Positions 24,494 to 36,059 of a stretch of DNA of 64,000 nt are shown here, one piece after another. The translations under genes and the position numbers were made by a program. Positions within the stretch are counted from its first letter, which is position 1, and each line of letters begins with the position of its first letter. This DNA comes from Carpediemonas membranifera (Eukaryota > Fornicata): positions 124,001 to 188,000 of the forward strand of contig JAHDYR010000004.1 in the NCBI GenBank assembly GCA_019828565.1, read 5' to 3'. The notes under the pieces were generated by a model, which saw nothing but the letters and a program-made list of their open reading frames with translations, was not told where the DNA came from and made no database searches.

Positions 24494-25827
24494 TGGCCAC
24501 ACCGAGAACGGGGCAGCACAGGGATGAGACTCTCTCAGAATGCGCGGATGAGATCAAGAATGCAGCCGGGGATCGTGCCAGGTTCATGAGGTCACATCGC
24601 GTCGAGGTGAAGCACGTGCGCACGATGAAGCGGACTATAGTTCTCAAACACGCGTTATCAGTGGAGCTGAAGGCAGTGGTATCGCCCACACCGTATGTGG
24701 TCACATGCGGGTCGGGCAGCAATTTCCTGGTGGACGCAGCAAGCTCGATCGAGGCGTTCAGGTCAGCGAAGGTGCTAGAAATCACTACGGCGCAGATTAC
24801 GGCCACGCAGCGGACAAAGGAGCGCATGGAAGCCTTGGAGAGCGCGCACTGCTCCGCCTACCCCCACGTGAAGGGCCGCAGACGCACCGGAATTGTCGGG
24901 TACACCAACACGCTCGCCCGGCAGGTCCGCAAGCTCGAGGCCGAGAAGGAGGCAGCGCTGCGTGAGTCCATGGACGCAGCGAAGGCCCACCGCCAGGCCA
25001 TCGGGTCGCTTTCATACATTGGTGGGCAACGAGACGACCCGCCCAACCTCACTGTGAAACCTCTGCAGGGTCGGGACTTCCAGGTCACCTCGCTCTCCCC
25101 CAGTGGCCCCAGACTGGACACGAGGGAGAGTCTCCGGCGTATGGCCACCAGCAAGGGCGACCTGACTCTCGACTCGACTGTGAGAATGATCCAGCGGCAT
25201 TGGAGGGCCTGGGTCGAACGGAAGAGGCGGGCAAGGTACGCTATAGCCGGGGGGATGCTCGTGGGCATATGGAGGGACAGGCGGGGCGTCGGGGGCGGCA
25301 AGAACAGGACGCTCGAGACGCTTTTATATTTATTCCATCGCATTTATTTTATTATGGGCGAGAGGCTGCCCGACTCACTATGGAAGTACGCCAGTCCAAT
25401 ACAGCAGCGCCGCTTCATGCTCCAGCTGGAGTCGAGGGGCTTCATCCCTTCGCAGGTTAAGGAAGCCACTGAGCGCGAGAGGGAGCTCGACAAGAGGCTG
25501 AAGGAGTACGAGAACAAGGACGCGTTGCTCAGGCGGTCCATTCTCGAGCGTGCGGCGAGCACCACTGCCGCGGAGGAGACCCCCGACGAGAAGCTCTCCT
25601 CTGGGTTCAAGCGGTACCTTGGACACACCCCCGGCGGGAAGAGCCGAGACCTCCTCTACGAGGCGTCAGGCCTTGTGTTCGGCGGGAAGCGCTCGAACGC
25701 CCTTTCCAAGGCGATGACTGCCGGCTCCGTCATGGGCGTGGCGACCGTGCTCGGGCAGCGGGGCGGGTACGAGCAGAGCTTCATGAACACGCCCACAGCC
25801 ACGCAGATGAGCTTCACTAGACGGTAA
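24493..25827 (+). CDS. IQ-motif coiled-coil protein (unit 1, intact)
   Basis: Intact frame of 444 residues from ATG 24493; the frame has a stop upstream at 24460. An IQ-like calmodulin-binding motif, IQRHWRAWVERKRRAR, lies mid-protein. It is flanked by a Lys/Glu-rich helix upstream and a heptad-rich helix (ERERELDKRLKEYENKD) downstream. The C-terminal part is Gly/Ser/Thr rich. A short AT-rich patch near 25320-25365 encodes a hydrophobic run in an otherwise GC-rich gene. The gene is followed after 72 bp by a WD40 gene. Role unknown; IQ plus coiled coil is common in cytoskeletal or ciliary proteins. Confidence 0.7.
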   Translation: MATPRTGQHRDETLSECADEIKNAAGDRARFMRSHRVEVKHVRTMKRTIVLKHALSVELKAVVSPTPYVVTCGSGSNFLVDAASSIEAFRSAKVLEITTAQITATQRTKERMEALESAHCSAYPHVKGRRRTGIVGYTNTLARQVRKLEAEKEAALRESMDAAKAHRQAIGSLSYIGGQRDDPPNLTVKPLQGRDFQVTSLSPSGPRLDTRESLRRMATSKGDLTLDSTVRMIQRHWRAWVERKRRARYAIAGGMLVGIWRDRRGVGGGKNRTLETLLYLFHRIYFIMGERLPDSLWKYASPIQQRRFMLQLESRGFIPSQVKEATERERELDKRLKEYENKDALLRRSILERAASTTAAEETPDEKLSSGFKRYLGHTPGGKSRDLLYEASGLVFGGKRSNALSKAMTAGSVMGVATVLGQRGGYEQSFMNTPTATQMSFTRR

Positions 25828-25899
25828 ATCCTTTGGCCGCTGCCTCGCCTCTACATGGCCTGATCGACGGCACGATAGTCTCCCCGGGACGTCCACAGC

Positions 25900-28800
25900 A
25901 TGCGGCTGTCCTCGCGTGCTTCCATCTCCCACATGCCATCCATCGGGGTGAGCACCGGCCCCTCCGCCATCAGACAGCTCCATGGCGACACCGCCGACCC
26001 CAGCCTGGTTGTTACTAACAGGGCCGGGTACTTTAGCCTCTACGACCCTCGCGCCGATACCTGGGGTGAGGCTGTGAGGGCACACCGACATGCTCTCAAC
26101 ACTCTCGATGTCTCGCCGCATGGGGAGATACTCAGCTCGGGTCGGGACTCGACCGTCAAGCTGTGGGACGCGAGACATCTTACTCGGCCCCTGACGGTCT
26201 TCTCGAACCATAGGTGTCAGCGATCAATGCTGGCTGCCTCGTTCTCGGCCCAAGGCCACATCATCGCCGGCGACGAGCGCGGTGGGGCAGTTGTGTACCA
26301 CAACAACGGCTCGTTCAACAGCCACCCCCACAGAGACCACATCCTGCCCGACGCAGAGCAGGGCGCCCACGTGCTCACGGCTGTAGGGACGAAGCTCGTG
26401 GCTGTGACGGGAGACAGATCGAGGCAACTCGTCGTGTGCGACCTGGGGCCGAGGAAGGAGGCTCATCATTTGATTGGCGGCATCACCCCGCAGTGGGCGG
26501 CGAGTCACGCCATCTCGACGATGGCTGCCACCAGAGACACCTGGACAAACACGAACTTTTGGGACGTCACGATGTCGGACTGCTCAAAGTCGCAAACACC
26601 ATCCAAATTCAGCGAGATGAATCAGCGACGATGCAGAAAGTTCGTTCCACGCCTCCCACTTACGCAGCTGGTACGTTCCCTATCCCGTTGGTGCAGAGAT
26701 GCAGCCCGCGGCGAGTTCAAGAGCGTTTACGCAGTAGATCTGAGCAATGGTGCGTCCTCCCCGAGAATATCACGCAGCAGCGAGTGCAGAGCAGTAGATG
26801 ACATGATCAGAGACGCCACGACGCGCATCTTCGCCCCAGAGGACAAGCTCCACCTCAAGCCCATCGGATCCACGCCCCTCACTGCTACAGACCTCACCCG
26901 CGTCCTCGACCACCTCTCGACATTGGACGGGCTGCCCAGAGAGTTCAGCATGAGGCTGACTGAGCCCGACCTCACTGTCACGATGAGGTATGGCAAGCTG
27001 GCCGCCGACAAGCCCGACAGCGCCGTCGACGATCTGCTCGCTGCCTGGCATGCGAGGATGGCTGAGTGCATCCAGACGATGAAGGGTCACACCGATGACG
27101 TGTTCAGCGTCGCCTTCCTCCCCTGACGGCACCATGGTCACCGGGTCATCAGATGGGACGACCAAGCTGTGGGACAAGCGCGGCGTGTGCAAGATGACGA
27201 TGGAGCATGGCGGGGCTGTTCGGTGCATCGCCGTCTCCCCGGACGGGTCGACCATCGCCTCGGGCGGGACTGACCGCAAGATCAAGCTGTGGAGGCGCGG
27301 CAGACTCGTCAAGACGCTCGAGGGACACACCGATATTGTGAACAGCCTCGCCTTCTCCCGAGACGGCAAGACGCTGGTGTCCGGATCCGATGACAAGACA
27401 GTCAGGTCGTGGGACGTCGCCACCGGCGTGTGCAGGACGATGGAAGGGCACTCAGATTGGGTTCTCTCCGTCGCCATCTCCCCCGACGGCAAGACCATCG
27501 TCTCTGGATCAAAGGACAAGACAATCAAGGTGTGGATCGCTGAGTCGGGCAGACTCGAGCAGACTCTGGAGGGCCACACGAATTCTGTCGCCGCCGTCGC
27601 CATCTCCCCGGACGGCGCTCTGCTGGCCTCTGGGTCTGGCGACAAGACCATCAGACTCTGGGACACCAGGACCTGGGAGTGCGTCGCCGTCCTCAGGGGG
27701 CACGCGAGCTTTGTCTTCAGCGTCGCCTTCTCGCCCGACGGCAGGACCCTCGCCTCTGGGTCTTGGGACAACACCACCAAGCTCTGGAGCATCGACAGCG
27801 GCGAGTGCTTCGAGACGCTCTGGGGTCATGACAGAGATGTGAACAGCGTCGCCTTCTCCCCAGACGGGTCGACCCTGCTCTCTGGATCTGACGACAAAAC
27901 CGCCAAGCAGTGGTCCCTTGGTCGCTCTCCCGAGCTCACCGCCCTCGACCAGACCCTCGCCCAGCCTGTCCCGGCCGCGGCCATCGTCCGCCTCGAGGGC
28001 ACCGTCGCCGACCTCACCCGCGTCCTCGACCACCTCTCGACACGGCCCAGAGAGTTCAGCATGAGGCTGACTGAGCCCGACCTCACTGTCACGATGAGGT
28101 ATGGCAAGCTGGCCGCCGACAAGCCCGACAGCGCCGTCGACGATCTGCTCGCTGCCTGGCATGCGAGGATGGCTGAGTGCATCCAGACGATGAAGGGTCA
28201 CACCGCTGAGGTGCTCAGCGTCGCCTTCCTCCCCTGACGGCACCATGGTCACTGGGTCATGGGATGGGACGACCAAGCTGTGGGACAAGCGCGGCGTGTG
28301 CACGACGATGGAGCATGGCGGGAAGGTTCGGTGCATCGCCGTCTCCCCGGACGGGTCGACCATCGCCTCGGGCGGTGATGACCACAAGATCAAGCTGTGG
28401 GACCAGACCGGCAGACTCGTCAAGACGCTCGAGGGGCACACCAATAATGTGTGGAGCCTCGCCTTCTCCCCGAGACGGCAAGACGCTGGTGTCCGGATCC
28501 TGGGACAAGACAGTCAGGTCGTGGGACGTCGCCACCGGCGCGTGCAGGACGATGGAAGGGCACTCAGATTTGGTGCTCTCCGTCGCCATCTCCCCGACGG
28601 CAAGACCATCGTCTCTGGATCAAGGGATAAGACGATCAAGGTGTGGATCGCTGAGTCGGGCAGACTCTGGAGGGCCACACGAATTCTGTCTTCTCCGTCG
28701 CCATCTCTCCGGACGGCGCTCTGCTGGCCTCTGGGTCTGGCGACAAGACCATCAGACTCTGGGACACCAGGACCTGGGAGTGCGTCGCCGTCCTCAGGGG

Positions 28801-31229
28801 GCACACGCACTATGTCAACAGCGTCGCCTTCTCGCCCGACGGCAGGACCCTCGCCTCTGGGTCTGATGACAACACCATCAAGCTCTGGAGCATCGACAGC
28901 GGCGAGTGCTTCGAGACGCTCAGGGATCATGCCGATAAGGTGTGGAGCGTCGCCTTCTCCCCGGACGGGTCGACCCTGCTCTCTGGATCTGACGACAAAA
29001 CCGCCAAGCAGTGGTCACTTGGTCGCTCTCCCGAGCTCACCGCCCTCGCCCAGACCCTCGCCCAGCCTGTCCCGGCCGCGGCCATCGTCCGCCTCGAGGG
29101 CACCGTCGCCGACCTCACCCGCGTCCTCGACCACCTCTCGACGCGGCCCCGAGAGTTCAGCATGAGGCTGACTGAGCCCGACCTCACTGTCACGATGAGG
29201 TATGGCAAGCTGGCCGCCGACAAGCCCGACAGCGCCGTCGACGATCTGCTCGCTGCCTGGCATGCGAGGATGGCTGAGTGCATCCAGACGATGAAGGGTC
29301 ACACCGCTGAGGTGCTCAGCGTCGCCTTCCTCCCTGACGGCACCATGGTCACTGGGTCATGGGATGGGACGACCAAGCTGTGGGACAAGCGCGGCGCCTG
29401 CAAGATGACGATGGAGCATGGTGGGAAGGTTCGGTGCATCGCCGTCTCCCCGGACGGGTCGACCATCGCCTCGGGCGGTGATGACCACAAGATCAAGCTG
29501 TGGGACCAGTCCGGCAGACTCGTCAAGACGCTCGAGGGACACACAAATAATGTGTGGAGCCTCGCCTTCTCCCCAGACGGCAAGACGCTGGTGTCCGGAT
29601 CCGATGACAAGACAGTCAGGTCGTGGGACGTCGCCACCGGCGTGTGCAGGACGATGGAAGGGCACTCAGATTTGGTGCTCTCCGTCGCCATCTCCCCTGA
29701 CGGCAAGACCATCGTCTCTGGATCAAAGGACAAGACAATCAAGGTGTGGGTCGCTGAGTCGGGCAGACTCGAGCAGACTCTGGAGGGCCACACGAATTCT
29801 GTCTTCTCCGTCGCCATCTCCCCGGACGGCGCTCTGCTGGCCTCTGGGTCGTGGGACAGCACCATCAGACTCTGGGACACCAGGACCTGGGAGTGCGTCG
29901 CCGTCCTCAGGGGGCACACGCACTTTGTCTTCAGCGTCGCCTTCTCGCCCGACGGCAGGACCCTCGCCTCTGGGTCTGGTGACAACACCAAGCTCTGGAG
30001 CATCGCTAGCGGCGAGTGCTTCGCTACGCTCAGGGGTCATGCCGATAAGGTGTGGAGCGTCGCCTTCTCCCCAGACGGGTCGACCCTGCTCTCTGGATCT
30101 GACGACAAAACCGCCAAGCAGTGGTCCCTTGGTCGCTCTCCCGAGCTCACCGCCCTCGACCAGACCCTCGCCGAGCCTGTCCCGGCCGCGGCCATCGTCC
30201 GCCTCGAGGGCACCGTCGCCGACCTCACCCGCGTCCTCGACCACCTCTCGGCGCGGCCCAGAGAGTTCAGCATGAGGCTGACTGAGCCCGACCTCACTGT
30301 CACGATGAGGTATGGCAAGCTGGCCGCCGACAAGCCCGACAGCGCCATCGACGATCTGCTCGCTGCCTGGAATGCGAGGATGGCTGAGTGCATCCACACG
30401 ATGAAGGGTCACACCAACTGGGTGTTCAGCGTCGCCTTCCTCCCTGACGGCGCCATGGTCACTGGGTCATGGGATGGGACGACCAAGCTGTGGGACAAGC
30501 GCGGCGTGTGCAAGACGACGATGGAGCATGGCGGGTCTGTTCGGTGCATCGCCGTCTCCCCGGACGGGTCGACCATCGCCTCGGGCGGTGATGACCACAA
30601 GATCAAGCTGTGGGACCAGACCGGCAGACTCGTCAAGACGCTCGAGGGGCACACCAATGATGTGAGAAGCGTCGCTTTCTCCCGAGACGGCAAGACGCTG
30701 GTGTCCGGATCCGATGACAAGACAGTCAGGACGTGGGACGTCGCCACCGGCGAGTGCAGGACGATGGAAGGGCACTCCCATTTGGTGCTCTCCGTCGCCA
30801 TCTCCCCTGACGGCAAGACCATCGTCTCTGGATCAAAGGACAAGACAATCAAGGTGTGGGTCGCTGAGTCGGGCAGACTCGAGCAGACTCTGGAGGGCCA
30901 CACGAATTCTGTCTTCTCCGTCGCCATCTCCCCGGACGGCGCTCTGCTGGCCTCTGGGTCTGGCGACAACACCATCAGACTCTGGGACACCAGGACCTGG
31001 GAGTGCGTCGCCGTCCTCAGGGGGGCACGCGAGTTCTAGCAGTGTCGCCTTCTCGCCCGACGGCAGGACCCTCGCCTCTGGGTCTGGTGACAACACCAAG
31101 CTCTGGAGCATCGCTAGCGGCGAGTGCTTCGAGACGCTCAGGGGCCATGACGATTGGGTCCGCTGCGTCGCCTTCTCCCCGGACGGGTCGACCCTGCTCT
31201 CTGGATCTGACGACAAAACCGCCAAGTAG
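25900..31229 (+). CDS. WD40-triple AAA gene, 5' part: N-terminal module and propellers 1-4
   Basis: Starts [16 protein letters not shown], the same N-terminal module as the kinase gene at 55029, with at least one clear WD motif (STVKLWDAR). A linker follows, then seven-blade propellers starting at 27079, 28190, 29291 and 30401. Blades follow the canonical GH...SPDG...GS.D.T.K.W pattern and are nearly identical between propellers. Frame breaks as written: extra C near 27123 and 28233, indels near 28470 and 28594, a 10-base deletion at a cagact direct repeat near 28668, an extra G near 31020, and an in-frame TAG at 31227-31229. The first five lie in sequence with no second copy to compare. Protein role by analogy: multi-propeller ligand-binding platform ahead of AAA domains. 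Confidence 0.65.
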
Positions 31230-32340
31230 TGGTCCCTTGGTCGCTCTCCCGAGCTCACCGCCCTCGACCAGACCCTCGCCGAGCCTGTCCCGGCCGCGGC
31301 CATCGTCCGCCTCGAGGGCACCGTCGCCGACCTCACCCGCGTCTCGACCACCTCTCGGCGCGGCCCCGAGAGTTCAGCATGAGGCTGACTGAGCCCGACC
31401 TCACTGTCACGATGAGGTATGGCAAGCTGGCCGCCGACAAGCCCGACAGCGCCGTCGACGCCATGCTCGCTGCCTGGCATGCGAGGATGGCTGAGTGCAT
31501 CCACACGATGAAGGGTCACACCGATGACGTGACCAGCGTAGCCTTCCTCCCTGACGGCGCCATGGTCACTGGGTCATGGGATGGGACGACCAAGCTGTGG
31601 GACAAGCGCGGCGTGTGCACGACGATGGAGCATGGCGGGTCTGTTCGGTGCATCGCCGTCTCCCCGGACGGGTCGACCATCGCCTCGGGCGGTGATGACC
31701 GCAAGATCAAGCTGTGGAGGCGCGGCAGACTCGTCAAGACGCTCGAGGGGCACACCAGGGATGTGAGAAGCGTCGCCTTCTCCCCAGACGGCAAGACGCT
31801 GGTGTCCGGATCCGATGACAAGACAGTCAGGTCGTGGGACGTCGCCACCGGCGTGTGCAGGACGATGGAAGGGCACTCAGATTTGGTGCTCTCCGTCGCC
31901 ATCTCCCCTGACGGCAAGACCATCGTCTCTGGATCAAAGGACAAGACAATCAAGGTGTGGGACGCTGAGTCGGGCAGACTCGAGCAGACTCTGGAGGGCC
32001 ACACGAATTCTGTCTTCTCCGTCGCCATCTCCCCGGACGGCGCTCTGCTGGCCTCTGGGTCGTGGGACAGCACCATCAGACTCTGGGACACCAGGACCTG
32101 GGAGTGCGTCGCCGTCCTCAGGGGGCACACGCACTTTGTCTTCAGCGTCGCCTTCTCGCCCGACGGCAGGACCCTCGCCTCTGGGTCTGGTGACAACACC
32201 ATCAAGTTCTGGAGCATCGACAGCGGCGAGTGCTTCAAAACGCTCAGAGGTCACACAGATTGGGCGAACAGTGTCGTCTTCTCTCCAGACGGGTCGACCC
32301 TGCTCTCTGGGTCAAAGGACAACACCGCCAAGCAGTGGCC
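27079..32340 (+). repeat. Higher-order coding repeat: five 7-blade WD40 propellers
   Basis: The ATGAAGGGTCACACC that opens each propeller occurs at 27079, 28190, 29291, 30401 and 31508, a period of about 1.1 kb. Each unit is seven roughly 126-bp blades plus an approximately 270-bp linker. Units are nearly identical at the nucleotide level. Differences cluster at the residues flanking the Val after GHT and at the residues around the GS.D.T turn. Confidence 0.85.
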
Positions 32341-35300
32341 CTCCATCAAGTCGCCAGAGATCGAGGAGGTCTGCGCCCAACCCACACTCGGCGCCGACAT
32401 CCGCCTGCCGTCCGACGACTCGCCCCTCTACCTCGCCGACCTGGCGCGGGTCGTCATCCACATCCTCGCCACGGGCCTGCCCCGCTCCTTCAAGATGAGG
32501 CTGGCCTTCCCTCCCGCGACAATCACGTTGGACAAGAACAGGTATTTCAAGACGAGCGCCGATAATTCTGAGCTGACAGAGCTGATCAAATCTTTCAACA
32601 CCCACATATCTCAGCGTATGGCCGAGAAGATCCTCCGCGAGCTTTCAGCTGTCGTGAATACGATCACCGCCGACTCGGCTCCGGAGTCCCTGCGCGCCTT
32701 AGTGCGTCGTCTCGACCAATACAAGAGCACCGCGAATGCAGCTGGGGATGGGCCCCGTTCGTCTGCCGTGCGTGACCCTGTTCTGCGGAGGCACCTCGCC
32801 GTGGCCGCGTTTGCCCAAGACTTCCTTGACCTCGTCGACGGGGGCATGAGCCCAAAGATCGCTGTCACCGCTCTGAAACACTCCGACGGTGCCACACCCG
32901 CCGACTATCACGACGCTTCGGAGCTCGTGCAGACCGCCATCGACGCGTTCATCGCCCAGCCGACGTCCCAGCACGCCGAGCGTATTCCCACGAGCTACAC
33001 CCACGCCGGCCTGATTCGCGCGCTGGCGTACACGAAGGAGTACATGGAGGACGCCGAGGAGGAGCTCGCCGAGTACCTGGCGGCCGTCCCCGAGCCTGAC
33101 CCCCTCGCCATCCTCGTCGAGGCCCGGATCCGCGGGTCAGCCCCCCTCACGCGGTTCTTCTGCGAGACATTCCCGCAGCTGGCAGAGAGATTCGCGACGG
33201 CCGATGAGCGGTCAACCGACGACAACGAAGCCGAGCCTCAGCCGCAGCCGGAGTCAGAGGACGACCGCATCCAGCAGGCCTGGGAGCAGTACGGCATGGC
33301 CAGCGCCGCGATGGACGAGCTGCTAGCGATGAGCGGCATGCGCGCGCTGAAGAGGGAGTGCATCGACATCGCTCAGCAGATCCGCGTCCGCAACGACCCG
33401 CGCACTGCGCAGCTCTACGCCGCCACGCCGATGCAGCTCAACTTCATCCTCAGCGGCAACCCTGGCACGGGCAAGAGCACGTGCGCTAAGCTGATCCACC
33501 GCTTCCTGGCGGACATCGGCGCTCGCGATGACACGTTCACCGAGCGCAACGGCGGCACCCTCGCCGACACGTCGCCGCTGGACATCACGAAGGAGTTGGA
33601 CAGCCTCTTCCCGGCCGGCTTCAGGGGCACCGTCTTCATCGACGAGGCCTACCAGCTGAACCCCGCCCAGAAGAAGTCGGGCAAGTCAGTCATGGACCGC
33701 ATCCTGGACGTGGCCGAGACGCGCCGCGGCGACGTCACGATCATCCTGGCAGGCTACAAGGACGACATGAAGGACCTGCTGGCGACGAACCCGGGTCTGA
33801 ACAGCCGCTTCTCGCGCCAGTTCGTGCTCGAGGACTTCGACAAGGACACGCTGCAGGAGATGTTCACCCAGCTGGCGACCAAGCAGGGCTGGTCCCTCGC
33901 CCCGGCAGTTGCCGAGATCGCTGGCCGTCGCCTCGAGCGCTTCAAGTCGCGCGACACCTTCGCCAACGGCCGCACCGTCCGCAACATGTTCAGCCAGGCC
34001 ATCGAGGCTGCGGCCAAGCGCCTCATCTTGGGCGGCGAGCACATGCTGCTGCCCGAGGACATCCTCGGACCAGCGCCATCGGCCGACTCGAACCCCGAGC
34101 TGCGCCGTCTCCTGGCCGAGCTGGACGGCTTGACCGGGCTTGGCGAGGTGAAGGAGGCTGTCCGGGGTCTGCTTCAGACAGCGAAGGTCAACTACGACAA
34201 CGAGCTCCACCTCCGCCCGCTGCACGCCTTCGCACTCAACCGCCTCTTCTTCGGAAACCCTGGGACGGGCAAGACGACCGTCGCACGCCTGTACGGCCAG
34301 ATCTTGAAGCACACGGGCCTGCTCAGCAGCGGCGAGGTCATCGAGAAGCGGCCCAGCGACCTGGTCGGCGACGCCGTGGGGCAGAGCCGGTCGAGAACGA
34401 AGGCCGCGATCGAGGAGGCGCGCGGCAAGGTGCTGCTCATCGACGAGTGCTACTCCCTCGACGACGGCGTGTACGGCAAGGAGGCGCTTGACACGATCGT
34501 TGAGCGCGTGCACAACAAGCCCGGCGACGACATCGCGGTGCTCATGCTCGGCTACGAGGAGCCCATCCGCCGCATGCTGCGCAACCAGAACGCGGGGCTG
34601 GCGAGCCGCTTCGACCCCGAGAGCGCGTTCATCTTTGCCGACTTCGACGACACCGCGCTCGAGGCCATCCTGAAGCACGCCATCGCCGAAAGCGGCCTCG
34701 CGTGCCGCAGAGCTGTCGTTGTCAACGCGATACAGCTGCTGGCCAAGGAGCGCGTCAAGCCCAACTTTGGCAACGCCCGCGCTGTGGTCAACCTCGTGAA
34801 CAAGGCGAAGCGCCACATGATCCAGCGCGATCCAACCTCGCGAAAGATCGCAGTTGCTGATCTCACGCAGGCTGACGACGGCAAGGACCCGTTCGAGCCG
34901 CTCGACGGCCTGTACAAGGTCAACCACATCCGGCAGAGGCTCGAGGACCTCGTCCGTATCAAGCAGGGCATGGAGCGGAACGGCAAGTCAGCCGCCTCAA
35001 TGCTGGTCCGCAACTACGTCTTCTCGGGCTCCCCGGGCACAGGCAAGACGACCATCGCGCGGTGCATGGCCAAGATCCTCTACCGCCTGGGTGTGCTGGC
35101 AACCGACACGTGCAAGGAGGTCGTCGCACGCGACATGATGGCAGGCTACGTGGGGCAGACGCCGGGCCGAGTCAAGGAGCTGATGGACGAGGCGGTCGGC
35201 GGCGTCTTCTTCGTGGACGAGGCTTACGGCCTTGGAGAGGGCATGTTCGGCAAGGAGGCGATCGAGACGATGCTCAGCGAGATGACGTCGGACAAGCACA

Positions 35301-36002
35301 AGGGCAAGACCGTCGTCGTCCTGGCGGGCTACCGCGCCGATCTCGACCGCATGATGGACGTCAACGCCGGCGTCCGCTCGCGCTTCACCGAGCCGATCGA
35401 CTTCCCCGACTGGTCGGCGGCCGACTGCACCAGCTTCATCGCGGGCAAGCTCGAGGGGAGCACCTCAAGTTCGGCTCAAACGAGCAGGCCGCTCTGCGCA
35501 GCCACATCGAGGCCGTTGTTGGCCGGGCTTCCTGGGCCAACGCACGAGACGCCAACACGATCTTCGAGGACCTGCTACGCCAGCAGGCGATCCGCGCCGC
35601 TTCGGTCGTCGAGGCTGAACCTTCGATCGCGGCCGATGACGTCGACGCCGCCATGGTCAAGTGCAAGCGGAACCACCCTGAGAGCGCCAGCCTGCCGCAT
35701 CTCGTCGAGGAGCAGCCAGTCGCCCTCGCCACCGACAGCGAGGTCCAGCCCAGACGCGAGACGCGGCAGGACGTCAGAGTTGAGCAAGTCGAGGAAGTCG
35801 ACGAGACTGTCGATGTGGTGACTCGCGTTGAGCGCGACGAGGGCGTAACCGACGAGATCTGGGAGGAGCTGGAGCTGGCCAAGCGCGAGGAGCAGCGCCG
35901 TCGGGAGGAGGAGGAGCGGCGTCTGCGAGAGATCGAGGAACAACTCAAGCGTGAGAAAGAGGAGAAGGCGCGCCGCGAGCTCGAGCGCCGGAAACGGGAG
36001 GC
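31230..36002 (+). CDS. WD40-triple AAA gene, 3' part: propeller 5, three CbbX/SpoVK-like AAA domains, coiled coil
   Basis: Continues the gene after the TAG. Propeller 5 starts at 31508; the final linker (SPEIEEVCAQPTLGAD onward) ends near 32600. Three AAA domains follow. AAA1: Walker A GNPGTGKST at 33455-33481, Walker B TVFIDEAY. AAA2: GNPGTGKTT at 34253-34279, LLIDECYS. AAA3: GSPGTGKTT at 35027-35053, FFVDEAYG. The domains resemble the CbbX/SpoVK family, hexameric remodelling ATPases, found as tandem copies in some eukaryotes. A charged coiled coil begins near 35860 and is cut at 36002 by the retroelement; the coding frame resumes at 40270. One base appears missing near 31341 and one G near 35455 (GAGGGGAGCAC); the latter is shared by both units. 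Confidence 0.8.
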
Positions 36003-36059
36003 TGAGAGCCAGTGCAGTTTATGTAAACAGATCTACCTGCGCAAGCCAACAATGGCACA
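36003..36059 (+). repeat. 5' LTR (57 bp)
   Basis: Starts TGAGAGCCAGTG and ends AATGGCACA; identical over 57 bp to 40209-40265. Contains the ATG that opens the gag frame (36052). Confidence 0.85.

Larger units (their letters stand above)
1..29260. repeat. Tandem duplication, unit 1
   Basis: The first bases match those starting at 29261, and the match continues colinearly through the WD40-AAA, RCC1, capping-protein, coiled-coil, WD40-kinase, DHHC and IQ genes to about 25.6 kb with almost only one-base indels. Beyond that the copies differ by substitutions (for example aggcgtcagg near 25660 against aggcttcagg near 54793). Beyond about 27.05 kb only the generic WD40 homology remains. Either a very recent tandem duplication or an assembly duplication explains this. 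Segment 1-17.4 kb is far more indel-rich than the rest. Confidence 0.9.

Noticed and set aside
27079-32340. Tandem repeats considered as a CRISPR or satellite array
   Set aside because: Repeat units are 126-bp codon-phased WD40 blades in a 1.1-kb higher-order unit and keep an open frame.
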